DNA from: Eumeta japonica | Lineage: Eukaryota > Arthropoda > Insecta > Lepidoptera > Psychidae | Reading direction: 5' to 3' | DNA length: 64,000 nucleotides | Assembly (NCBI GenBank): GCA_005406025.1 | Contig: BGZK01000189.1 | Coordinates: forward strand, 62,001 to 126,000 | Shown here: positions 22,452 to 34,110 of the stretch, piece after piece | How the letters are laid out: every line of letters begins with the position of its first letter | Numbering within the stretch: the first letter of the stretch is position 1 | Translations under genes and position numbers: made by a program | The notes under the pieces: generated by a model | Seen by the model: the letters and a program-made list of their open reading frames with translations, nothing else | Databases searched by the model: none | What the model was told of the DNA's origin: nothing

Positions 22452-24980
22452 ATACAAGTAGTCAGTTATATATACATGGCGATAGATTTAGCTTTTACCT
22501 GGCTTCACTTCCTTTACTAGTGGGGCTATTGGTTGAAACAAAACGAAAATAACTGGAATTTAAAAGTACATTATTCTTTATCTTTGATTATTTTTTTTGT
22601 AAACCTACATCTATGACGAATCCGACAGTAACGTAAATAAATAATATAATGCGTTTGGCACGTATAATGTCGAAATCGGAAAAACATTGCAAGCACTGCA
22701 ATATCGCCACCAAGCAGAAATTTAATTTTGATATCGGTTACCTTCCTTTCGATGACATCTTTTCCCCAAAACGCAGCGCTCCATGTTTTAAAACTCCGTT
22801 TACTTTAAGAAGTGTCATTTTTATCAACTGTACATAACACTTTGAACTATGGTTAGGACTTTTAATGAATTAGGAAGTAGAACATATTACTTCGTTGTTT
22901 ACTCTTCAGTTGGTACTCCTAAAATAGTGGTCACTTTATATTCGGAACAGTTCGTCCTTAAAGGATATACAATAGAAATTCAACATAAGCATTCACCAAA
23001 TTTTACTTGCATGATTTTTCAAAGACATTAATAAAATATCATCTTTCAGATGATATTGCCCCGAATAATCTAATTCAAATGTCTTTATTTCGTAAGTTAT
23101 AGTATAACACTTGACATATGCCATACCATTTACAGAATTTACATTTTTTATAATGTTACCATTTTCTTTCAATTACTAATCGTTCATAAGGCAGTTATTG
23201 CTCTAGAAGAACGAGCAAGAAACTTAAAGACATCTCTTTTCAAACCAAAATTATATAGAAATACCATCATATATAAAACTCTCGCAAGAAAAACAAAGCT
23301 GTAACAAGTCGAGCTCATTATGTCCATTTATCCTCTAAATATTCAGAGATTGTGTAATACTCTTTTGTGCTAAGTGTTTGCTTAATAAATACTTTAAATT
23401 TTATAAGAGTAAATTTTGTATATCCTCAGGAATCTTATTAAACATGCGCATACAGAGCTCGCTAAATGAATTCGTGACACTATGCAGTCGACTAACAATG
23501 TAAACACAGTTTATTTTCATTTCTAGAATTGAAATTATGTCTATCAGTATTTCTATTAAAACATTATAATTTTTTTCTTACCTATATTAAATTTTGGTAA
23601 ATAAATTGTGATCTTCAACAGAGAACTCTAATATAATTATTCGATCATATCAAATTTCTGATTATTTAGTGCACGAAAAGATAAAACCAAAAATTTTCGT
23701 TGATTTTACTCTTCGCTTTTCGTTTGTATGTAGATTGTTTAAGTTAAAGTCGCTTGTTGTTTGTGTTTTCTAACTAAAGAAAACGTAAACATTCGCAATT
23801 CCCTACACTTCATTACAAGGTACATGAAGTTGTCCTTATTTGTCTTTCGAGTTACATTAGTATAATAATACCCAAGTAAATTTAATTTATTAAACTTGTA
23901 CCATCCGATTCAGATTGATTTAGAAGTTTTGACATGAGTTTGATTGGCTAAAGTTCGCTTTCAAACGAAGGAACATGCCGGATAGTTTCTAATATAAAAA
24001 TCGATCAATGACATTTTTTTACATATTTAACAATATCTCAAAATTGTAAAAACATCCCTCTTTAATTAGCGGTTTTAGCGGAATAAGATATTTATAAAAA
24101 TAAATAACACTTGCTTAGGTGTTTGATATCTGTCAATCCTCTGGAATCAATATTCAATCATTTGGATAGAGATTCGTAGCTGAGAGGCAGATTCGAGGGT
24201 CAGTGGTGGGTTGCATGCTGCATGTTAATGCATGTTGCAGGCAAGCGTTTACTATGGATTTCTGCGAATTAACACCTCACACAATACAATATCTCTTTTT
24301 AATGTAAATTGAGTGTATTTATGCATAAACATTGGATACAATTACATCCAACAACGAAATAATTCCTTTAATTTGAATTGGCAAGTTTTGTAATCTAACC
24401 ATTGACATGCCGTCAGCCATATTTTTCAAACCATTACTTTTGAAATTCAAAAAATTATAATACAATAAATACTGTCGCAAATTAATTATAATAATTGTCA
24501 CGACTGATTATACTGTAGATTGGCCTGATGCACATGTTCAAGTCAATCAAGTTATCTCTGGAATCATTCATTCAACCATTTATTTACCTCTTTTTCTAAT
24601 TTCCCAATTAAGTTAGTTTTACAATACTTCCAAATATTTCTGGAGTAGTACCTGAATTATTCTTGACTTCATTCAGGTATGATCAAAATTAGATTGCATC
24701 AATAGTTTACATTGTGCATGCACGTATGCACTTTACTGGTTTGTTATATCTTTAATCTTTTCTGCAATCACCACAGTTGTTACCGCTCTCTTTTTAAAAT
24801 ATGCACACAAAGACGTGTTTTTCAGTATTCATATTTTCGTAATTTCGTCTTGATCATTTACGGAATAACAGCAGAATGTTTAAAAAATTCTTGTCCGTCT
24901 TAGTTGTCCAATAACATGAAAATCGATATAATGGCTTTGAAACATATCATTTCATAAACTTTGCACTGTTGATACATCAT
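22452..24980. other. AT-rich sequence, nothing firmly recognised
   Basis: Only open frames of 60-65 codons without domains occur. GCATGCTGCATGTTAATGCA followed by TGTTGCAGGC near 24213 is a small cluster of GCATG and CATGC motifs. I recognise no repeat family. Confidence 0.4.
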
Positions 24981-25200
24981 TCACCTCTAATAACATCCCC
25001 CGGAGATATCGCTAAGTTGGTTCTTATCCGTGTGCGATATGCATTAACGTATTCTGACCCAGTTAACAGTCGGTTCCCCGGTGAGCGACTGATATCGCAT
25101 CTTCCTCGCGTAGCGATAATTTTACGACCGCTGACGGTTAACAGCGAACTAAATTCATTAGGGGGCCGCTGTGCTCTGTGGCGCTGTTTGGCCGTTTGAC
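24981..25200. other. Moderately GC-rich island
   Basis: It contains CCCCGGAGATATCGC, CGGTTCCCCGGTGAGCG and GGGGGCCGCTGTGCTCTG. Open frames of 76 (+) and 95 (-) codons overlap on opposite strands and neither is recognised. Function unknown. Confidence 0.35.
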
Positions 25201-27579
25201 TTACACAATATATATGAAAGTCTATCGGTTTGTTTCTCATTGAACTTTCAGATTTATATTTCATTTAGTTGTAATCGAGGGTTAATATCAAGTTAAAAAC
25301 TTAAAATAAAAGAAAATTATATTGAATATTGCGTGTAAACAAATAAAAAGTCGTTCTTGATCTGCGAAAACTAGTTATCATTCAAAACAATTAAAAATAA
25401 TACCAATCGCTCATAAATATTTTCTTTTTCATGCATATAAGCAAGTTGTTTGATGGATTCGCAGTTGGCAATTTCTAATTTATTATCCGGAAAAAAACTG
25501 TCATGCAGGGGCGTCGGAAAGAACTATTTACAGTGTTAGGCAACAACAAAATTATCGATGGAATACCATAGATTATTCCTACGTTTAATTGTATGCTTAT
25601 CATTACAATACTTAACATTATTTATCAACAACATTTTTTTCTTTGTCACACATATGATAATTAATGAATAATAAATTGCAATATATTCGTAAGTTAAAAT
25701 AAAACGAGCAATGGGTAGTAATCAGCGATCTATAAACTGTTTGCAGGAAGATCCAGTCACAACACAAATATAAATCATTAATTTCTCGGGACATGAATTA
25801 CAAACATATCTTATTTACGATTACGATATTGTGTCTGACGCGCGCGTAATCGGAGCCAGCAATGAACTCCTACATTTATATACTTTTTAATACTGTTCGG
25901 TTTGTTGACTTTACGATTCTTAGATGAACCAGAATCGTCAAAGTGAGATCTCCAACTATTAAACAAATGTAATACATAATTTCTTGTGACGTGTGACATT
26001 GGTATTTAATATCCTAATATTTTTTCGGAACATTTTCATACAGCCTTTTTCACTTTAATAATTGTATTACATTCACTTCTAGCAGTGGATATAAAATACA
26101 AGTTTAGTTACTTTAAAATATGTACTAGTTTCTTAAATAAGTTTTAGTTAATAGCCCGAATTAATTTCATTAAACTTTGTAAAACAAAACGTTCTTTTCT
26201 GGTAGATATTGTGTTTTTTATTAGAAAAGGTTATACAACTCACCGTTCGAGATCATATGGAGATCACTCGGTAATTTCAAAAGCTTTTTTATATTACAAC
26301 AAAACTACACACTTCAATTTTAAACTAAAAAAAATATATATATATAAACAAATAAACGTAACAACTAACATTACAATTTCGCGCGGTAGTTTTGCCTGTA
26401 CGCAAAAATTGGTAGTCTAGCAGTTTGTAGTTGTCGGTGAACACGCGTCGAGCATACATTAGACAGCACACGTCGGCCGACTTACCAACAACAGGCGCCC
26501 GAGCATCTGCATACCAAATGACACTTGCTTTGTCCCCGTCGGCGTCGGCGCATCGCAATCACGTCCGGAGAACGCTGTCGCCCATCACGCGTGAACTTCT
26601 GATTTGTTAGATTAAATTTTTGTATATTTAGAATTCATTGTATTGGACGAAGCCTACATTACCTATGTATGTTGCAAATCTTTCGTTTAAGCTATTCGAG
26701 CAGGAAGTGATATTGATACGTATATGACTAAGCTATATTTGCCCGAAACTGTAAACGTTTTAAGTCGACGAGCCTGTATAAATAAATTCCAAAAATCCTT
26801 CAACACTACGCGTGTTGCATGAAGTACACATTGCTGTTAATTATTCACGCTTATTCGCGATCGGCTCTCAATCGAGTGGTTTCTTATATTTGTAAGTGAT
26901 TGACCTTATGAAATTCAAACATACCGCTTTGGGAATATGTCGAGAGGGTGGTTTTTGTGTTAATCCAACGCTGAAATATCTACAACGTGTCTTGCACTTG
27001 AAAACAGTTCGCCTGAAGCGAACGGGCGCGGTGTGAGCGAGTATTGTTACGCGGCGTAATTGGAATTGTCCGCTTGCGTAAATTTAATTTAATACGTCAG
27101 TATGTATTAGGATCGATCTGTTGGCTCGTAGACGACTATCTGGAATTGAGGGAAACGCTTTAACGTTTTCATATTTGTGAAAATATTTCTTTTTTTTTTT
27201 GTGTTCACTTTTCCTATCGTACTTTGTATATGTCGGTGTTTGAACGGAGCCCGCGTTCTCGATTGATTAAATTTTCGAATAAAAATAAATTTCGTATTTC
27301 ATCTCGTATGTATTTAGATATTTATATAGCTTTTTATATCGAAATCGGTTCACGGATCAGTCATTTTTAAACCTTTGTGGATAGAGATTTATGAAATTTA
27401 TTAATGAAAATTTAGTAAAGAAAATAAAAGTTTTTCTTTGTAACTTGATTCTATTTCAGAGCATGTGAAATATGTTGACCCACATTCGACGCATAACATC
27501 AACTCTTCTTCTTTATGAATAATAATTTATACGTGAAGAATTTAAATAATAAATTCTAAATTTATTCTATTTAATTAAC
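25201..27579. other. AT-rich sequence with a GC-rich patch
   Basis: A patch at about 26435-26590 (CACACGTCGGCCGACTTACC, CCGTCGGCGTCGGCGCATCG) is GC-rich. A second, weaker one is near 27005-27060. The 77-codon minus-strand frame at 26325-26558 is unrecognised. Nothing else stands out. Confidence 0.4.
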
Positions 27580-28030
27580 TAGCTAGCCCGACAGACGTTG
27601 TTCTTGTTTGTTGTTGCAATTTCTTGTAGGTGACTTGTCTGTATAATCAATGCCTGCAGCTTCGCCAGCATGGACGTAAAATTATTTTTTTTCCTTTTTT
27701 ATATACATAGATGACAATTTCAAAACCAATCTCCTTTCCACCTAGTAACACTTTTGATTTTGATCGCGTCTCTACACTTGTTTTCGAACGCAGTCTCGTT
27801 GTCAATTCCCTCTCAGTCCTCCTTTCAACTCTGATTCTGATTCCCTTTTTAGATTTTGCTTGCAAACTAGCTTTCAATTCCGATTCCGCTACTAGTCCTA
27901 GTACCGAATTGGACAAATCCGGGCCAAATACTTAATATCAAAATAAAATACAAGCTATATTACCCGGGAATAGAATAGCTTTCTATGAATTAAAGAATTA
28001 TAAAAATCGTCTTAGGAATATAAATTCATG
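27580..28030. mobile_element. Probable non-autonomous Helitron-like relict with hexamer-like array
   Basis: The left end reads ACTAGCTAGCCCGACAGACG, which recalls the CTAG-GC-rich end of the Helitron at 54978. CTTCGCCAGCATGGACG follows at about 27661. About 27730-27905 is a degenerate array (TTTTGATTTTGATCGCGTC, CTCTGATTCTGATTCCC). The right part, about 27950-28015 (GCTATATTACCCGGGAATAG, then AGCTTTC), resembles the 5' subterminal region of the Helitron near 60830-60860 (CACTCAGGAATGATGTAGCT). The resemblance is partial and both ends are degraded. Confidence 0.4.
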
Positions 28031-28369
28031 GTTAAAGCTGGGAGCAAATGTTAGCAGCCTAATTTACTAAAGAATAGTTCAAAAATATATTAGTGAAATA
28101 ATTTTTAAAATCAATTTGTTAGTTTGATTAAACAAATACGCGGATGAAACCGGGGACAAATACTACTTTTCATTTTGAAAAGTTCCCGAGCTTGCGTAGA
28201 ACATATCATCAAAGTTTCCCATAATCGGATTAATGAAATGGATTGCACGCAAGAAGACAAACATACTGATATAAATTTGTATTTATTAATAGCTATCACC
28301 CATAGATCTTTTCTTGTGAACATAGAGTTATTTCATACATCTTTTGTATCGAATGACGCTCTGTGTCCA
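28031..28369. other. AT-rich sequence between repeats
   Basis: Two overlapping antisense frames of about 70 codons (28111-28375) have no recognisable content. Confidence 0.4.
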
Positions 28370-28660
28370 TCATGATTCCGATCCCGCTCGTCGCTCTTGA
28401 TTCCGTCTCGATCTAATACTGGTTCCGATTTTGCCCCCGATCTGATTCCGGTTCAAGTTTTCATTTAATTCCAATAAATTATTCCATATTTAAGGATTCT
28501 TTCAAACAGGAACCCTAAAAATTTTTGCGATAACAACTACCTGAAATGTAGCCCAGTAATCTCCTCTACCTTACAGTGAAAGTGGCATCGTGATCTATTC
28601 AGCTATTCCGTAGATACCCCGGGCAAACATACGGACACAAAGGGTTATATTCTTTCATAC
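28370..28660 (+). repeat. Degenerate hexamer-like array with LINE-like tail
   Basis: The array (28373-28465) reads like TGATTCCGATCCCGCTCG and CTAATACTGGTTCCGATT. AGGAACCCTAAAAATTTTTG (about 28508) and a GGGCAAACATACGGACACA segment (about 28620) follow. The order of array then tail recurs at 478-1140. Confidence 0.5.
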
Positions 28661-31600
28661 AAACATTGTCCTAAGAATAACGAGCAAGACAAAAAATAAT
28701 TATCAAATTTGATCCAATCTAATGAATTGTAAATGATGTGTTTGGTGTTATTAATATATTTTGGTGATTTATTTTTATTTATATAGATTATTAAAGAAAA
28801 AGTGTTATACAGGACTTTTACGCAGTAAACTGTTTGTGCGCTCTGTTGATCCTTGATGTTTAAAGCTCTTGGATCGATCACGTCATTCGTTTTGAATCTC
28901 GAATAATGGAATCTAATAAATAAATATGCAAATAATATTGGAATCGAATACTCATTCCGAAGTATAATATATGCATTGTGATATGTATGTATTGTCATGA
29001 AGTACAACAATATGTTTTGTTTAAGCGACCTGCGAAGAAATAGAAGTCATGAAATTACGCACATTGTTTTTATAATTCTGGTAAAGGATATTTGGTACAG
29101 AAAGGCTTTGAAACGTTCTCACGTTGAACTTCGACTGTCCTCGTTCAGGGAATATGTTTTTTAATTAATTTTTGTAGCTCGTCGCCGGAGCTAGTTTGTG
29201 TATGGTTGTTAAATTGATTTCAAAATTATGGTTTTTTAATTAAAATAATGTCAAAGGAATTGTGAACTATAGCTATAAATCAGTCAGTGAATTCAAATAC
29301 AAAATGTCTTTATTTTGTAGATTACAAAATAAGACATAAAATATTTTTTAATATTTTATTATAAGAATTAACCACATTCGGAAGGCGGTTTCTTTCTTAA
29401 GAAGATATAACAAGAAATTTGAGGGTAGCTCTTTTGAAATTTGTTTACATACATACATCATCAAAAACAATCCGGTAAGATGTAAAACTGGGCATGTACA
29501 CGGATATTTATCGTCTAGATATTCATATTTTATAACAAGTTTTTTTACCAAGTGTTTATTCAAATTGATGATTTTATACTTATTAATGAGTGCTTTTTTA
29601 TATCTACATAGATCTTAGTGTACATAGAGCCTTCTAAAAAATTACTGACATTGTGTGAATAATGTCTATAGTCTGTGTTTAAATATGTTAACTGCTTGCT
29701 ACTTTGTGAAAAAAAATCATAAGAAACATCGAATGTCCATTCTGTAAATATCGAATGACCTGTCGTCCGCCGCTATGGGTACATCACTAGCAATGACCGA
29801 TACATTCATTTAAGTTTCTCCATTTGCCCGTTTTGCATTGCTTAGCAAGTTAAGCAGTCGGAAGTTTACCAGATTACGCTACGTCGTGGACTTCAAGTAG
29901 GTCGTGGTTTGTTGTTAGAATTAGTGACGTTTTAATCTGGTTAGAAATTAGACCTTAGCGTTCATTTTTAAAACGGTATAATTCCGAAAATTATATAAAA
30001 AAATACGTGGTACAATAATTACAAACTGTTATACATCTCGATTTAATTCTTTGTTGAACAATCCTACATATTTACACATGTAGGTAATAACTATGTATTC
30101 ACGTATTTCGTTGTCTCCAACTTTGTAATTATCTCTGGATATGAGTGTTAGCATAAAGACAAGCCAAAGACTGAGGCGAGACGTTCAGACCTAAGGTACG
30201 TGCCCCGGGGCCTTGCGGAGTTCGTTATATAGTGCACTAAAAATAATCGTTTAATATCTTCTACATTTTGCCGTACATTCCAAATAGACGTCAAATAATA
30301 AAACGATTACATTTTTACAGTATACTTGTAATAAGATCTTCATACACTACAGTTGTAATAAATTTTTTTCGTAGGCGCCAACTTACTTGACGAATGTCGA
30401 AAAAAATGTAATTGTCAAGTCAGTATTACAGACTCTATAGAGTATTTATTTATATTTAGCTACAGTATTTCTATTGTGTTACTTCTTTACGACTTATGCA
30501 GACTAACTTGATGGCATATTAAAAAGGGCTTCACTTTAAACACACGAAGCCGACGAGTTTGCATTAAAAGATTGATGGATATCAGCAAAGCAAGAGAAAT
30601 ATGCAAAGATCGTATCGTGTGGAAATCTATAGTCTCTGACTATTTTCCTGGGAAACAGATGTGATTTTATATTATTTATATATATATATAATACGATTAT
30701 ATTATTAGAAGCTTAGAGAATATGAAACATATGAAAATATTATAATTTTGATTTATTTATTAATAAAACGATACACTTTTTAATTACAAAGTAATATAGT
30801 TATATTCGGCTATTATATTTATTTATAGGGATGAGATGTTATATTTATTTCATTGAATGTAATGAATTTTTATTGATTGGTACTCAACATATAACGTTAA
30901 AGTCAGTGAATACAAAATAAGGGTGTGTAAAATATTTCCACCACACTTACACTCTCCTAGACGAGACGTCGTCAACGAAAATGTCAATTATTATTTTTTC
31001 TCATCAGAACGATATACGCAAGTATATTTGCACAAATTGTATAATAAAAAAATCGATGATTTTTCTCAAAGCATTATCTCGTCGCTTCCCAAATCATCTT
31101 TTACGTTTTTGATATAATATCATACTATTAAATATTTTACATAATAAAGATACAATATCGTTTGATAATATACCTAAGACAGTTTCAAAAATTGGAATTA
31201 ATCCACGATTAAAAAGAAAATCGATTTACATATAACTGTACTGTCGCATCGATTAGATTATATAATAAATCGATTGGTTGTCGACTGTATTCACTATAAA
31301 GAATTTTAATCTGTTAAAGAAGAAACAGTAAACTGAACATATTGTAATTATGGCAACCTAATGCTCGCCTGTATAATAATTATGTACATTGTTATTATTA
31401 TATTGCACTATGTTCAGTTTATTTAGTAGAAAAAGTTAATGTTAATGAGTGCTCAGTTTTGTTTTAAATATGGAAGTTATTTCGTTTTCGTTGTGCCTAA
31501 TTGTTACTACACTTTGAACATAATTCGAGTGTAATGTCCGCTTTATATTTACTCGGTGCGTATTCATTTTATGTGCAAATAGTTTTGCTTGAGCGACACC

Positions 31601-32040
31601 CGTACTAGTATTCCGACCCACGTTATGGTCTAGACAGTCAGGGAATTCATCCAGTCGTTTCGACTGAGGTTTACCTCACAGCCTAGTCGAACCCTGAATA
31701 TCTCATTTGTTAGCCAGAGTACGTTAGTTGTCAAATGTAGAAGTTTAGGCTTGAGAGTATTTGCAACTACCCTATAAGTTCAAATATAAGTAGCTACATA
31801 TTTTGAGCTTAATTAATTTCTGTTGGTTTATGTAGATGGCTGTGTTCAGTGTGTGAGTCTGATGATGTGTCCAGCGATAGACTACATCCACTGGATACCT
31901 TTTTCGTTTCTGGACGAAGATTTGTTGAGTATTTAACATTTTTTTCTAGATTCATTAAGCACTGAGCTTGTCGAAAAAGCCTTGACATTAAAGTCACAAT
32001 ACTAGCTTAGAACAAAGTTAACAAGTGTAGTATATATTAG
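28661..32040. other. AT-rich sequence, nothing recognised
   Basis: The longest open frame is 121 codons on the minus strand (28645-29010). It is rich in Ile, Tyr, Asn and Phe and shows no domain. Microsatellite-like TATATATATATATAAT occurs near 30681. Confidence 0.45.
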
Positions 32041-32070
32041 CCTAGACGTTACGTTTATGTTACGTCTAGG
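32041..32070. repeat. Hairpin-forming inverted repeat
   Basis: CCTAGACGT (32041-32049) pairs perfectly with ACGTCTAGG (32062-32070) around a 12-nt loop that itself holds TACG and GTTA repeats. Isolated, with no gene next to it. Confidence 0.65.
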
Positions 32071-32198
32071 TTAATACTTACTAAATTTATTTAAGCTTAC
32101 GTTTAATTGTAAATATTAGCCTAGGCATTAGTATAGAAAATTACGTACTTAGACATCCATCAGGCATACACGCAATCATGTAACACGCAAGCGCGCAA

Positions 32199-32699
32199 AT
32201 GCGTAAGCGTGGAGGCAGCTGGGCAAAAAACACCTGTTTTTGTTTTAAAATAATGACAATAAGAAAAAAAGTGGGTTTTGCTGTGTTTCCTCGGCAGATT
32301 TCATTTCACAGAAATTGTTTGCGACCACAGATTGTTTGCGAAAAGTGTCGCACAGTGAAAGAATTTTCCAATAGCTTTCAGCAACATGGCCTTCTAATTT
32401 TCGCAGGAATTTCATATCGTGGTTGTTTTTGGATTACAGCATTAGGCGGTGGATGTTTGCGCGGCACGAGCGCGACCCACATAGCGGGGACTCTAATAGC
32501 GGTTTTCTGGTCGACTTCCTGCGTGATGCGGGTCTCTAAATGTAAATACGGAACAAATTTCGATGAGCTGACGCGCCGCGAGGCCAGGAATTTTCGGAGG
32601 AGTTCTTTTTGGTCTTTTCTTTGTTTGCGCTGTCTGGTCGATGGTATAACTTTTGGATTCAGGTTTGGGTTATTATCGGAATTACTTAGCTCAAATTGA
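32199..32699 (+). CDS. Uncertain 166-codon open reading frame
   Basis: This is the longest ATG-initiated frame outside the Helitron. The product is Cys-, Phe- and Arg-rich (for example CLRPQIVCEKCRTVKEFSNS and RGCFWITALGGGCLRGTS). It has one CxxC pair near residues 48-51 but no repeated zinc-binding pattern. Hydrophobic stretches near 70-85 and 95-110 are weak. I recognise no family. The base composition is mildly richer in GC than the surroundings, especially at 32440-32600, so the lack of stops may be chance. No promoter, splice or neighbouring exon evidence supports it. A non-coding origin is more likely. Confidence 0.15.
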   Translation: MRKRGGSWAKNTCFCFKIMTIRKKVGFAVFPRQISFHRNCLRPQIVCEKCRTVKEFSNSFQQHGLLIFAGISYRGCFWITALGGGCLRGTSATHIAGTLIAVFWSTSCVMRVSKCKYGTNFDELTRREARNFRRSSFWSFLCLRCLVDGITFGFRFGLLSELLSSN

Positions 32700-33264
32700 C
32701 ATCATAAATTGTGCTCTTTTTATTAGAATAATCATCTTTTCCTTAGTTTCTGAATAGTATAATACACAGAAGTTATTTCTACTTTTTAATATGTATATAA
32801 TTTTAATGTATATATTATATTGTATATTCGTACTGAATTCTAAATTACATAACAATCGGCTAAGCCTTTGTTTCGTTATAATAAACGCATAGATATTAGA
32901 CATTTTAAATTGGTAACTATAGATTAAGTTTTATAAGGCGAATATTTATCCTAAAATTTAAGTATACAAAAATTAGTATGAATAGTAGATAAATCTCGAC
33001 ATTTTGTAAACAAATACTTAAAACAACTTTTAAAAGCGCTTAAATGATATATGCTTATTAATCCATACGAAATACAGGAAATTAACGTATTACAAAATTG
33101 TGGAATTCACAAGAGCCAACAGAAAAATGCACGGTAGTAGATAATTATTATTTAAATATGACTTACAGTAACTATTTTTTTTATTCTAAAAAAAATTGAT
33201 TCTTTGTTACGTTGTTTCGACCGACATGATATTAATCTTTATTCGGTTGAACATGTTAGTTGCT
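32700..33264. other. AT-rich sequence, nothing recognised
   Basis: No usable open frame and no repeat family recognised. Confidence 0.45.
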
Positions 33265-33540
33265 TCTATAGCAATACCAGCTCTCCACTCGCGGCTTCGC
33301 CCGTGTGGAAGTAGAATGTTTCTTCATCTTTTTGTATTGAACTATCTAGCTATTAATGCTAATCTCGTTTTCGCTTTCAGTTGTGGTCTCGTTGCTGCTT
33401 CTGATTACAATCCTCGGGGGTCCCTTGATTCCAATTTCGATACCGCATTCGGTTTCTGACCTCGGTCCCGGTCTTTGCTTCTGCTCCTCGTCCCACTTTT
33501 AATTCTGTACCGTTATCGGTCATCGTTCCGATTTGTAAGA
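33265..33540 (+). repeat. Degenerate hexamer-like array next to a CTTCGCCCGTGTGG motif
   Basis: CGGCTTCGCCCGTGTGGAAG lies at about 33291. The array at about 33365-33530 reads TCTCGTTGCTGCTTCTGATT and CCAATTTCGATACCGC and so on. The layout (motif, spacer, array) is the same as at 478 and 27650. Open frames of 87 (+) and 124 (-) codons here come from the stop-poor array. Confidence 0.5.
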
Positions 33541-33907
33541 AACCGAGACAAGCGTTAATGATAAAAGAAAATATAGGCATAATAGTTTGGTTCAATAGCA
33601 CGCAACATGAACGAAGTCGAGGACAAACAGGCAACGCTAATAGGATTTTCATAAAGGCCTCTAAGAAAACATACATATCTAGGTACCAACTTTCGTGATG
33701 TTTGTTCAAACGGTGTTCAAGTCTATTCACTTTTGACCGACCAATAAACATCTTTATATATTAATATAATAAATATAGAGATAACTTTCTGTCTGTGCAT
33801 ACATAACCCGGAAGGCACATAAATAGATTTTAATGAATCGCATCGTAATATTTTTATTATATTTTTTAGCTATGTTTATTTTCTTATTTCGTTTAAAAAA
33901 TGCTATA

Positions 33908-34110
33908 AAAAGCGGAAAGGGAAAAGGAATATAAATAGAAATTGAAAAGGGCAAGGGTGACAAGGAGATATGGAGCGAGAGGGTGTTGTAAAGAAAAAGC
34001 AAGAGTGAGAGTGAGAGCGAAGCAGAAAGAAAGAGAGAGGGATAGCGAGAGTGAAAGAGAAAAAGATCGGAATCGACAATAAGATCGGAATCGGTAATGA
34101 CACCAGAATT
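33908..34110 (+). repeat. Polypurine tract
   Basis: This is a run of about 200 bases, strongly A+G on the plus strand, with units such as AAGAAAGAGAGAGGGATAGC and GAGAGTGAAAGAGAAAAAG. It ends in two copies of AAGATCGGAATCG (about 34064 and 34081), the hexamer-like unit of the arrays in this window. The 66- and 82-codon minus-strand frames (Ser-, Pro- and Phe-rich) are composition artefacts. Confidence 0.8.

Noticed and set aside
28645..29010. 121-codon minus-strand frame
   Set aside because: It is Ile-, Asn- and Tyr-rich with no domain, in AT-rich DNA, with no supporting context.
33754..34103. Two minus-strand frames rich in Ser, Pro and Phe that look like membrane proteins
   Set aside because: They are the translation of the polypurine tract read as polypyrimidine on the other strand.
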